A program made the translations under genes and the position numbers. Under the pieces are notes generated by a model. That model worked only from the letters and a program-made list of their open reading frames with translations, ran no database searches and had not been told where the DNA came from. Shown piece after piece: positions 1 to 6,946 of a DNA stretch of 10,797 nucleotides (positions are counted from its first letter, which is position 1; each line of letters starts with the position of its first letter). The DNA is from an uncultured Alistipes sp. (GTDB lineage Bacteria; Bacteroidota; Bacteroidia; Bacteroidales; Rikenellaceae): positions 1 through 10,797 of the forward strand of contig CATKXN010000095.1 of assembly GCA_949840605.1 (NCBI GenBank). Reading direction: 5' to 3'.

Positions 1-327
1 GAACGCCAGCCGGTAGGCTCCGAACGGAAGCGTGCCGCACCGGAACAGATAACTGCCGCCGTCGGCGGTGCCGAGGTCTTCCGCACGTCCCTGTCCGATC
101 AGCCGGCCGTCGGCATAGAGCAGGTAGTCGAGCGAATGGATGCGGGCGGCGAAGTCCGGCTCCAGATCCGAAGGCCGGTAAGGCGGCCGGGTCCGGAATT
201 TTTCTACCCGGAGCGCGACGGTGACGCTGCCTCCCTCGGGCGGGCAGGCATCGAGCTTCTCCTCGATGCAGGAGGCCGCCGACAGCAGGCACAGAAACGC
301 AAACGGTATGTAGGACAAATTTCTCAT
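1..327 (-). CDS. FimB/Mfa2-like fimbrial anchor lipoprotein, N-terminal part (cut by window edge)
   Basis: This gene starts with ATG at 327 and runs off the left edge after 109 codons, so only the N-terminus is seen. It has a hydrophobic signal segment (residues 5-19) ending in a relaxed lipobox with Cys20. That is followed by CIEEKLDACPP, matching the C-x(7)-C-P pattern that I know from Mfa2/FimB-type anchors of Porphyromonas and Bacteroides. Next comes the family's early core: a strand pair with IHSLDYLLYADGRLIGQG (residues 63-80) and a GTLPFGAYRLAF segment (98-109). The predicted role is an outer-membrane lipoprotein that anchors or caps a type V pilus. It begins 12 bp after the stop of the previous gene, so it is very likely the same operon. 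The anchor assignment rests on the N-terminal motif alone. A minor-subunit role is the main alternative. Confidence 0.8.
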   Translation of the reverse strand, partial: MRNLSYIPFAFLCLLSAASCIEEKLDACPPEGGSVTVALRVEKFRTRPPYRPSDLEPDFAARIHSLDYLLYADGRLIGQGRAEDLGTADGGSYLFRCGTLPFGAYRLAF

Positions 328-339
328 AGCTTCGTGTTT

Positions 340-1506
340 TTAATAGGATTCGGCGTTCCACTCGTAAAAAGGGCCGAAGAGCGCCGCCGCGTCTTCGGGA
401 TCGCCCTTGCCGTCCGTCGACTCGACGATGTCGACCAGGGGCTGCAGGGCGGAGTCGTCGTGGATCAGGGTGGCTTCGAAAACGATGCCGCAGATGCTGC
501 TGCAGGCCAGCGTGCGGGTGAAAACCGCATCCGTCTTGTAGGAAACCCCATCCGAACCGCTTTGGCCCGAAATACGAATATCCGCGATCTCGAAAGGTAT
601 CTCCTCCTCCGGCCCGGCGAAAAGGAATGGGGAAAAGACCGTCGAATTGGTCTGGGACATCTGATACGTATTCGCCCCCGAAGCGTGGAACATTCCGGTC
701 GTCGACGCACACCACGGCAGGTCGTAAAGTCCGGCGTCGCCGTAATACATTCCTCCGAGGGCATCGATCCCTTCGGCGAAAGGGGTCGTTTTCGACGTGA
801 AGCGCATGCGCACGGTATGCTCCGTATCCCGGAACGAAAGTTTGTTGCCGGTCGAGCGCATATCCTTGAGCAGTACGCGGAATTTCGCCACGCGACGCTC
901 GGCCCGCAGCGTCACCGCCGGTACGCCCTCCGAGTGCAGGTCCCCGCTCTTGGGAACCGTGAAATCGGCGACGGCGACGAACACTTCGCGGTTCAGCTGC
1001 CGGAAACCGTTGTTCATCCAGTGCGTCGAAAACCGATAGGTAATCATCGGCGGCGTGCGCAGCGAGGCGTCGGCCTCGTCGGCCACCACCCTGCCGGGAA
1101 CCAGTTCCGGGTTCCAGTCGCCCGACTGGTAGTTGAGGACTGCGACGATCCGGTAGTCGCCCGGCCGGAGCTCCAGTCCGAACGTGCAGGGCGGCAGGGC
1201 GGAGAGTTTCAGTTCGGTCCACGATGACGACGTCGCGTCGAGCAGCACGGTCTGCGTCGCATCCACGATCCAGCGGGTGTCCGCTTTTTTCAGGATCAGC
1301 AGGCGGCAGGCGTTGGCGAACCACTCCTTGTACGAGGTGACGCGCGTCATGGGTTCTATCGAGGCGTCGGTATCGACGGCTTCCAGCCGGAAACCGACTT
1401 CGACACGCGGTTCGCCGTCCGGCGACGGCTGTCCGTCGGACGCTCCGTCCGAACAACCGCCCGCCAGGAAAGCCGCCCATGCCAACAGGATTGAAAGTTT
1501 TTTCAT
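340..1506 (-). CDS. Putative fimbrial minor/tip lipoprotein (divergent Mfa-type)
   Basis: The 388-residue protein starts at ATG 1506, with a KK-containing N-terminus, a hydrophobic stretch and the lipobox LAGGC (Cys18). A low-complexity linker rich in Ser, Asp, Gly and Pro follows (19-33). It shares two marks with its neighbours: LELRPGDYRIVAVL (111-124), matching the x-x-G-x-Y motif of the pilin N-domain, and VTLRAERRVAKFRVLL (198-213), corresponding to the LRRAVxR strand at the start of the second half. The C-terminal half is unlike the neighbours and contains several Cys residues (266, 335, 339). The chain ends in an aromatic tail, FYEWNAESY. It lies 20 bp downstream of the preceding gene and 12 bp before the next. 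I infer a minor or tip subunit of the pilus from position and these motifs. It is the most divergent member and could be an accessory adhesin. I do not recognise a specific named protein. Confidence 0.78.
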   Translation of the reverse strand: MKKLSILLAWAAFLAGGCSDGASDGQPSPDGEPRVEVGFRLEAVDTDASIEPMTRVTSYKEWFANACRLLILKKADTRWIVDATQTVLLDATSSSWTELKLSALPPCTFGLELRPGDYRIVAVLNYQSGDWNPELVPGRVVADEADASLRTPPMITYRFSTHWMNNGFRQLNREVFVAVADFTVPKSGDLHSEGVPAVTLRAERRVAKFRVLLKDMRSTGNKLSFRDTEHTVRMRFTSKTTPFAEGIDALGGMYYGDAGLYDLPWCASTTGMFHASGANTYQMSQTNSTVFSPFLFAGPEEEIPFEIADIRISGQSGSDGVSYKTDAVFTRTLACSSICGIVFEATLIHDDSALQPLVDIVESTDGKGDPEDAAALFGPFYEWNAESY

Positions 1507-1526
1507 AACCGTTCGTTTTTACCGTT

Positions 1527-2615
1527 TCACAGCCAGTCGAAATTCGTCTCGATGCCTCCTCCGACCGGGATGTCGATGATCCGGTCGCAGCGCAGGCCCG
1601 CCCGGTTGACCGTGTAGCAGTCCGCGGCCACCGGCAGTCCCGCGGCGGCATCGGCCGCCGGAAGGGATAGCGCCACCTGCCGTTGCGGGAAGCATTCCGG
1701 CGAATGGGCCTCCGTGTGATCGATGCCGCAGGCGGGGGTCGTATCGTAGTAGGTGAAGAGCAGTCTTACGCGGAGCTTCGAGTCGGAGGGCAGCAGATAG
1801 GCCCCCTCCATGCGCAGACTGCCGCGCAGGGCGTCATCGCAGACCCCCAGCCCCATGTCCTCCTGGGGGAGTGTGACCCGGAAATCCGCCGCGCGCGGCA
1901 GGATGGTCCGCGTCAGCGGTTCCGGCGCATAGGCTGCGGGCACGAGCGTCCCGTCCCCGTCGAAACGCAGCGCCGTCGTCGGATTCTCATAGGTGACGTC
2001 GATCCGGGCGACCCGGTCGATCACCGACTCCACATCAGGCGACACGACGCTCTCAGGCTGCGAAAGCGAACCTCCCGTGCGGAAAATGTCGAAAAGCATC
2101 TGTCCGGCGATGCGCGTCAGCGTGAGGCGGATGCTCCCGTCGCGCAGGAGGGCTTCACCGCTCAGGTCGGTAAACCCGCTGTATCCGTCCTCCGCGGCGG
2201 CGCCCGCAGCGCATTCCAGCCGCAGGTCCTCCCAGGCGACTCCCGGAGCGAACGGCGTACCGGCCGCCGTGCCCAGCGAAAGCCACTCCGCGCCGCCGGG
2301 CTGGGCGACCATCAGAAAACGGTAGTCGGAACTCCTCAGCTCGGCGAGCGGAAATTTGAGCGTCTCACCGTCGGCGACCGAAGTGTAACTGCGGTCGAAG
2401 AGATATCCGTCGTGCGTTCCCGCCGCCCGGCGGAAAATGTAGAGCGGGGTTTCGAGCCCCGTTGCGGGAAGCGTGCCCGCCAGGAGCAGTTCGGCCCGGA
2501 GGAGTTTGTTGCCGGCGCAGGACAGGCACTCTTCCTGCGCCTCCAGCCCGCACGCCGCCAGAAACGAGAGCGAAAGCAACGCTCCGCAGATTCGATATAG
2601 CATATTTCTTTTCAT
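1527..2615 (-). CDS. FimB/Mfa2-family fimbrial lipoprotein
   Basis: I chose the ATG at 2615 (362 residues) because it puts a basic residue run directly before the hydrophobic segment and leaves a 13-bp gap from the previous stop. An upstream in-frame ATG at 2648 would overlap that gene and add a non-signal-like head. The lipobox is FLAAC (Cys22), followed by a Cys-rich EECLSC segment (28-33). Shared pilin marks are LRSSDYRFLMVAQ (93-105), LTLTRIAGQMLFDIFR (164-179) and, near the end, YTVNRAGLRCDRIIDI (334-349), which fits the x-R-N/R-x strand before the C-terminus in this superfamily. The protein ends NFDWL. The predicted role is a lipid-anchored, surface-exposed subunit of a type V pilus, minor rather than major because of its position fourth from the operon start. 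The family call is good. Its place in the fibre is inference. Confidence 0.82.
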   Translation of the reverse strand: MKRNMLYRICGALLSLSFLAACGLEAQEECLSCAGNKLLRAELLLAGTLPATGLETPLYIFRRAAGTHDGYLFDRSYTSVADGETLKFPLAELRSSDYRFLMVAQPGGAEWLSLGTAAGTPFAPGVAWEDLRLECAAGAAAEDGYSGFTDLSGEALLRDGSIRLTLTRIAGQMLFDIFRTGGSLSQPESVVSPDVESVIDRVARIDVTYENPTTALRFDGDGTLVPAAYAPEPLTRTILPRAADFRVTLPQEDMGLGVCDDALRGSLRMEGAYLLPSDSKLRVRLLFTYYDTTPACGIDHTEAHSPECFPQRQVALSLPAADAAAGLPVAADCYTVNRAGLRCDRIIDIPVGGGIETNFDWL

Positions 2616-2628
2616 CGCGATCGTTGTT

Positions 2629-3582
2629 TTATTCCCATATGCCCGCATCCCCCTCCTGCTCCCGTTCGATCGGGGCGGTTCGTATTTCGACCCCCACGAC
2701 GGGATATCCCGAGGTGATCCAAAGCGTGATATCGAGCCGTTTGTTGCGTTCCGCCCGGCCCGTCAGGTGCAGCTCCGCCGGTCGGATGGAGGCGCCTTCC
2801 GCAGGGACGACCTTCAGGTCGAGGGTCACCTCCCCGCCGTCGGCGGGCGGAATGACGAAAGGACCTTCGAGCCGGACGAATCCCCCGTCGGTGAGTTCCG
2901 CATAATCCGCCGCCGCGAGCGTCGCCGCAACCGCTGCCGTTCCGCTGCCGCCGGCCGGATTGACGCGCAGGCCCGTTTGTCCGGCCGTGAGTTCGATGCG
3001 GTCGACCTCGTCGAGCACGGAGTGCGGTTCCGCATAGGGCACCTCCACGTATTGCCGGCCGTCGTGATAACCGCGCCGGACGGAGACTTCGATCCGGCAG
3101 ACGGCACGCCGGAGCGTCGCCGCGACGTTCAGGTCCGCACCGCCGACCGTATAGACCGCATCGGCGTCCGAAGGGGGATACTGCAGGAACAGTTCGTCGG
3201 CCGGGAGACAGGTCCCGGGCGTCCCGGCATCCTCGCGCAGGGCGAAGGACACCTCTTCCCAGGCCGTCTGCCGGTTCATCGGATCGGGTTCCGGCACGAG
3301 CCGGTCGCCCGCTCCGGCCGCGAACAGAAATTTGTACTGTCCGTTCGGCATCCGTACCGACAGCGTGCCTTCGGGGCTCCATCCCTCCCGGAAAAGCGTG
3401 TCGAAAAGGAAGCGGTCGCCCTGCCGGCGGAAAGCGTAAACCGCCGTCCCCGGCGCCCCCTCGCGCCGCAGCGTAACGCGCGCCGTTCCCGGAACCGGAT
3501 CGGTAGCTGCCGGCTCCGGTTCCGAGCAGGCCGCACAGAGGACGGCGGCCAGGACAAGCATCGTATGTTTGCGCTGTTTCAT
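2629..3582 (-). CDS. FimB/Mfa2-family fimbrial lipoprotein
   Basis: The start is taken at ATG 3582 (317 residues). This is 16 bp after the previous stop and gives the MKQRKHTMLVLAAVL signal, with Cys19 as the likely lipidated residue (relaxed lipobox CAAC). The longer frame to 3699 would overlap the upstream gene. Motifs in order are MPNGQYKFLFAAG (78-90), ATLRRAVCRIEVSVR (155-169), an EGPFVIPP segment (239-246), AERNKRLDITLWI (277-289) and the C-terminus AGIWE. The LRRAVxRxxV and ERNK strands match those of the gene just upstream almost residue for residue, so the two look like diverged duplicates. In known type V pili, proteins of this kind are lipoproteins handed to the outer membrane and joined by donor-strand exchange. 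A minor subunit or assembly-ending subunit is my inference. Confidence 0.86.
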   Translation of the reverse strand: MKQRKHTMLVLAAVLCAACSEPEPAATDPVPGTARVTLRREGAPGTAVYAFRRQGDRFLFDTLFREGWSPEGTLSVRMPNGQYKFLFAAGAGDRLVPEPDPMNRQTAWEEVSFALREDAGTPGTCLPADELFLQYPPSDADAVYTVGGADLNVAATLRRAVCRIEVSVRRGYHDGRQYVEVPYAEPHSVLDEVDRIELTAGQTGLRVNPAGGSGTAAVAATLAAADYAELTDGGFVRLEGPFVIPPADGGEVTLDLKVVPAEGASIRPAELHLTGRAERNKRLDITLWITSGYPVVGVEIRTAPIEREQEGDAGIWE

Positions 3583-3598
3583 GGCCCGGTCGTTTTCG

Positions 3599-4672
3599 TC
3601 AGTCGATCTCCCCGTCCACGAAGTTCGATCCGTCCCAGACGGTGTCGACCTCGACCGCGAATTCGACGCCCGTGGTGAAGACGTTGTCGCCCAACACATA
3701 AATCCGGATCAGCGTCGCCTTGTTGCGCTCGACGGGAATCTTATCCGCCAGGGCGATGGTGCGCGTCGAACCCTCGCCCGAGGTGAGCTGCATCGTAAAT
3801 CCGGCCGAGGGCGTATTGTCCGCATTGGGAATCAGGCAGGTGCCTCTCAGATGCGCCGAGCCGGAGATGATGTCGGCAGGCTGTACGTTCTCGAAATCGT
3901 ATTTGCCGACACCCACGACCGTCGAGGGGCCCGTACCCATCGTCACCGCTTCCGCCGGTGCGGCGATGGTGTGCGACACGTCGAAAAGCCCTTCGGCCTT
4001 CACGCCCGAGAGCCCCAGCCGGCTGTTGGCTCCGGTATACGAGAGTTTCACCCCGGCCAGTTTCTCGGGACCGAACACATCGTCGCCCGGCTTTTCGGCA
4101 TAGGCGCCCGTCGCAGCGTTTTTATCGGCGCGGATAAAGAGCACATCCACGCGCGATACGGCACGCCGGAGCGTGGCATTCACCGTCTGTTTCGGACCGT
4201 CGAGCGACACGATGTAGGAGGAAACCGCATCGAGCGGTACGTTGAGCATGAACGCCGCCGGGAAATCCTCCCCGGTGTGGGTCAGACAGAGCGCGTCGGA
4301 GAGAGTCGCGCCGGAAAGCTCGGGCCACGTGTAGTTGCCCGGCGCCGTCAGCCCGCAGGAGGGCAGAAACTTGTAGTCGCCGGCGGGAAGCTGCACCGTG
4401 CCGGAGAACGCCGAACCGTCGAAATTCATGCCGCCGAGCGGAATGTCCTGCACATAGACGTAGCCCGAACCGTTGTTCTTGAACGCCAGGATGCGGTAAT
4501 CGCCGATACCGTAAACCGGACCGCGGCCCGATGCCGACCGGGGCGCCCGGGTGATGAATTGAAGGTTTCCGTCCGCAGGGGCGGCCTTGTCCGTTTTTTC
4601 TTCGTCGTTGGTGCACGCACCCGCGATGACGGCGAAAGCCGCCAGTACGAGCAGATTGTAGATTTTTTTCAT
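3599..4672 (-). CDS. Fimbrillin-type lipoprotein, candidate major pilus subunit
   Basis: The 357-residue protein starts at ATG 4672. It has a signal peptide and a relaxed lipobox IAGAC (Cys20), then a charged linker and three Arg residues (42, 45, 50) in the region where P. gingivalis FimA and Mfa1 are cut to release the first strand. Pilin marks are VQLPAGDYKFLPS (93-105), ATLRRAVSRVDVLFIR (167-181), the LRGTCLIPN strand (275-283), VERNKATLIRIYVLG (314-328) and a C-terminal strand GVEFAVEVDTVWDG (335-348). It directly follows the DUF3868 gene after the longest and most AT-rich gap of the operon (39 bp). That would suit strong translation, and I infer it is the main shaft protein. Automated annotation might call it FimB/Mfa2 family. 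The split between major and minor subunit cannot be settled from sequence alone. Confidence 0.86.
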   Translation of the reverse strand: MKKIYNLLVLAAFAVIAGACTNDEEKTDKAAPADGNLQFITRAPRSASGRGPVYGIGDYRILAFKNNGSGYVYVQDIPLGGMNFDGSAFSGTVQLPAGDYKFLPSCGLTAPGNYTWPELSGATLSDALCLTHTGEDFPAAFMLNVPLDAVSSYIVSLDGPKQTVNATLRRAVSRVDVLFIRADKNAATGAYAEKPGDDVFGPEKLAGVKLSYTGANSRLGLSGVKAEGLFDVSHTIAAPAEAVTMGTGPSTVVGVGKYDFENVQPADIISGSAHLRGTCLIPNADNTPSAGFTMQLTSGEGSTRTIALADKIPVERNKATLIRIYVLGDNVFTTGVEFAVEVDTVWDGSNFVDGEID

Positions 4673-4711
4673 GATTTTGATATTATTGATTATACGGAAT
4701 AAGCGACTGTG

Positions 4712-6145
4712 TTACCATTGGCAGCTCAGTTCGGAAAAATGGGCCAGATTGTACGCCGCCTCCGGAGAGCCGTCTTCTGCGGCGAGCGAGAAGCAGTGCT
4801 GCGCTTTCCGCGTATCGCCGTCGATCAGGCACAGGATGCCGAGGCTGTTCAGCACGCCGCGGTCCCCGGCACAGCGGGCCAGACACCGGCGTGCCGTCTG
4901 TACGTCGCCACGCCGCAGGGCCAGCACCGCCATGTTGTTGCAGGCACAGGGATCGTCGGGGTAATACTCCAGCGCGACCGCGCACACATAGGCCCTTTCG
5001 GGCGAATCGAGGGGATAGGATTCCGCCAGCCGGCACATTTCGCCGAGGCTCAGCCATTCGGGACGCGAGCCGATCAGTTCGCGGCATTGCGCCGCGGTGA
5101 ACGAAGGCAGTACATACGCGATGCGGTAATCCACACGCCGCAGCTGCGGATAGACTTCGTGCAGCAGCTTGAGATAGGTCTTGCCGCCGTCAATTTTCCA
5201 TATCACGGCATCGCGGGCGTCGGGGTCCGGCACCGTGTCGACCACGGCCAGCACCTCGTCCCTTGCAGGCAGGTCGGAGACGACGACCCACCGCCGCAGG
5301 CTGTCCCAGTCTTCCGGCTCGGTCGCGGTGACGAATTCCGCCGTGTCCAGACCGAAAGTCTCCTGCAGATAAGCGCGGATCGACCGCACGCGGTTCGCGG
5401 AAAGCCGCGTGTTGAACGCATAGGTATCCTCGGGCGAAGCGTAGCCTTTCAGGTAAACGGTCTCCACCGTAAGACTGTCGTTGCCCAGCAGCCGTGCGGT
5501 GAGGCTGTCGATGCGCGCCAACTGGCGGCGGTTGTCGGCGAAGCCACGCAGCAGCACCGAACGGCCCTGCGGAAAATGCACGACGGCGGTGATCTGTTCG
5601 CTGCGCCGTTTGGGCTCGTCCGCGGGAACGAGGAACGACAGCCGCGGCTGAACCGGAACGGCAATTTCGGCGGCGATCAGCGGCGGAAGAGCAGTCCTGC
5701 GTCCGGCGCATCCCGACAGATCGCGGTAAAGAACGACCCGTCCGCCCGCCATCCACGGCTCGTAAGGGAGCTCGCCTTCGAAGAGGACCGCATTTTCCGA
5801 CGGATTTTTCCGCCCCCGGCGGATGACCGTGTTGCTGTAAACGCCCTCGGAAACGGCCGGGATGCCGTAAAGCCGTTCCCGGCGTTCATCGACTTTCTCC
5901 CGGATGCGTCCCGTGAAAACGACGGGCGCCAGCTGCATCCGGCGCTGGCCGTCGGTGACGACCGGCGTTACGGTCAGCCGGCCGTTGGCCGGGATTTCGA
6001 TCCCGGGGACGATCGCCAACTTCACGCACAGACGATCGCCGTCCCGGCGGGCGGCCGGGGAACCGTTCCCGCCATACGCGGCAGCGGTTAAAATCAGGCA
6101 GGCGGCAAGCAGGCCGGCCATGCGGCAAGGTGTATTGTATTTCAT
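4712..6145 (-). CDS. DUF3868 protein with OmpA-like region and TPR-like tail, fimbrial operon
   Basis: The ATG at 6145 gives 477 residues with a signal peptide (hydrophobic 9-24), 11 bp after the preceding stop. The frame stays open to 6328, but that extension overlaps the upstream gene. Residues about 38-170 form the DUF3868-type beta-rich part found beside Bacteroidales fimbrial genes. Residues 228-262 carry an OmpA-like signature: YLKGYASPEDTYAFN then LSANRVRSIRAYL, with Asp240 and Arg252 near the positions that bind diaminopimelate in OmpA. Residues about 385-475 hold helical TPR-like repeats (CACNNMAVLALRRGD, LGILCLIDGDTRKAQHCF, AAYNLAHF). The likely location is the periplasm or outer membrane, perhaps tying the pilus machinery to peptidoglycan. 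The exact role of DUF3868 is not known to me, and the function is inferred from domains and context. Confidence 0.88.
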   Translation of the reverse strand: MKYNTPCRMAGLLAACLILTAAAYGGNGSPAARRDGDRLCVKLAIVPGIEIPANGRLTVTPVVTDGQRRMQLAPVVFTGRIREKVDERRERLYGIPAVSEGVYSNTVIRRGRKNPSENAVLFEGELPYEPWMAGGRVVLYRDLSGCAGRRTALPPLIAAEIAVPVQPRLSFLVPADEPKRRSEQITAVVHFPQGRSVLLRGFADNRRQLARIDSLTARLLGNDSLTVETVYLKGYASPEDTYAFNTRLSANRVRSIRAYLQETFGLDTAEFVTATEPEDWDSLRRWVVVSDLPARDEVLAVVDTVPDPDARDAVIWKIDGGKTYLKLLHEVYPQLRRVDYRIAYVLPSFTAAQCRELIGSRPEWLSLGEMCRLAESYPLDSPERAYVCAVALEYYPDDPCACNNMAVLALRRGDVQTARRCLARCAGDRGVLNSLGILCLIDGDTRKAQHCFSLAAEDGSPEAAYNLAHFSELSCQW

Positions 6146-6156
6146 GTCCTGCGGCG

Positions 6157-6711
6157 TTATTTGATGATAAAGATGAGTGTCAGGCCGATTTTGGTAGGTC
6201 CGAAATAGTTGTGCGAGCGGGTCCGGATCACCTCGCCGCACTCGGCGATCGGATATTTCCGGTCCCAGAGACGCGCATAACCGACGCCGACCGTGGCTTC
6301 GAGGTTCCAGCGCCTGCCGATCAGCCACTGATAGCCGTAGGACAAACCCGCACCGTAGAGATGGCCCTGATACCGGTTATGTCGGAAATCGGTGCTGAAA
6401 CCGATCCCTCCCGCATTGTATTCGGCGTAGTGGGCGTGCAGTCCGAAAAAGTGACCGTTGAAACTCTCGCACAGCCAGTAACGCACTTCGGGCTGTATGA
6501 GCCAGTGTTTCCACCGGGCGTCGCCGAACTTCCAGGGATTGTAATTGCCCGACACGTCGAGCGTGACCTGACGGCCGAGGGCAGCCTCGGCACCCAGGTT
6601 GATCGTGGCCGTGGCATCGTAGAGCAGGTTGCTCTTGACGGCCCATTTCTGGGCTCGAGACGCATTTACCGATGCCAGCAGGATGGCCAGCACGAAACAG
6701 AATTTGTTCAT
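6157..6711 (-). CDS. DUF3575 outer-membrane beta-barrel protein, first gene of fimbrial operon
   Basis: This 184-residue protein begins at ATG 6711 and has a signal peptide ending near SRA-Q21. The typical DUF3575 marks follow: WAVKSNLLYDATATINLGAE (23-42), YNPWKFGD (57-64), KHWLIQPEVRYWLCESFNGHF (from residue 68), GLHAHYAEYNAGG (90-102) and alternating strands to a C-terminal LTLIFIIK. The pattern of short amphipathic strands fits a small outer-membrane barrel. DUF3575 genes commonly sit just before DUF3868 and fimbrillin genes in Bacteroidales, and this one opens such a set. A role in pilus assembly or subunit transit is plausible but unproven. The start is preceded by GATAGGGAA, a modest purine-rich ribosome-binding stretch. 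The upstream gap carries the only visible promoter-like and repeat elements for the operon. Confidence 0.92.
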   Translation of the reverse strand: MNKFCFVLAILLASVNASRAQKWAVKSNLLYDATATINLGAEAALGRQVTLDVSGNYNPWKFGDARWKHWLIQPEVRYWLCESFNGHFFGLHAHYAEYNAGGIGFSTDFRHNRYQGHLYGAGLSYGYQWLIGRRWNLEATVGVGYARLWDRKYPIAECGEVIRTRSHNYFGPTKIGLTLIFIIK

Positions 6712-6746
6712 TTCCCTATCTTTTTATTGTCCCGAAAAACGACCGG

Positions 6747-6818
6747 ACGAACGTGAACCTGTACCGGCGTCCGCCCTGAATGGAACGTACCCTAAAGGCG
6801 CGGTTATGGCACGTTCGT
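6747..6818. repeat. 9-bp inverted repeat (ACGAACGTG / CACGTTCGT) in the fimbrial leader
   Basis: The left half is at 6747-6755 and the right half at 6810-6818, perfectly complementary with 54 bp between. One further matching base lies beyond a one-base gap (G6745, C6820). The eight-base core ACGWACGT fits the inverted-repeat core I remember for Mpi-type invertible capsule promoters of Bacteroides fragilis (ARACGTWCGT on the other strand). The right half would overlap the transcription start of the promoter proposed at 6820-6827. It may be a recombinase site, a regulator-binding dyad or chance. The same 8-mer also appears once inside the dehydrogenase gene. Confidence 0.45.
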
Positions 6819-6819
6819 A

Positions 6820-6827
6820 CAAATGAA
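6820..6827 (-). promoter_or_regulatory. Possible Bacteroidetes-type -7 box for the fimbrial operon
   Basis: Read on the minus strand, the bases are TTCATTTG, five of the six fixed positions of the Bacteroidetes -7 consensus TAnnTTTG. No good -33 TTTG is present 19-21 bp upstream, where the sequence is an A/T run instead. It would place the start of transcription about 105 nt before the DUF3575 start codon. Support is weak. Confidence 0.25.
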
Positions 6828-6946
6828 CTGCCAGAAATGGATGAACTTTTTTTCTGAGGTTCAACAGTTTATATCATAGGGAGATAAAAAATGAGGCTGC
6901 AGCGTCCGCGGGCCGTCCGTGGCTGGAATGCCAAACTTACGGCAAA

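Larger units (their letters stand above)
6712..6946 (-). other. Regulatory gap upstream of the fimbrial operon
   Basis: This stretch holds no convincing gene. Its left half (6712-6830) is the presumed 5' leader of the fimbrial operon. It contains a 9-bp inverted repeat, a third related GAACGT half-site at 6783-6788 and a possible -7 box at 6820-6827. Its right half (6840-6900) is AT-rich, with a run of eight T at 6847-6854 and a further A run at 6886-6891. If transcription starts near 6813, the untranslated leader is about 100 nt, long enough for structure-based control. Confidence 0.5.

Noticed and set aside
136..1227. Plus-strand open frame of 363 codons opposite two fimbrial genes
   Set aside because: It is Arg/Gly/Val-rich, has no signal or recognisable motif, and lies opposite well-supported lipoprotein genes. 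It is an antisense shadow of GC-rich codons.
4709..6091. Plus-strand open frame of 460 codons opposite the DUF3868 gene
   Set aside because: The minus strand carries a signal peptide and the OmpA-like motif. The plus-strand product is low-information and Arg-rich, so it is a shadow.
6629..6826. Small plus-strand frame of 65 codons across the regulatory gap
   Set aside because: It overlaps the DUF3575 start on the other strand, with no ribosome-binding site or family resemblance.
6714..6881. CCCTAT / ATAGGG 6-bp inverted repeat across the regulatory gap
   Set aside because: Six base pairs with a 156-bp inner segment are easily due to chance, and no extension is seen.
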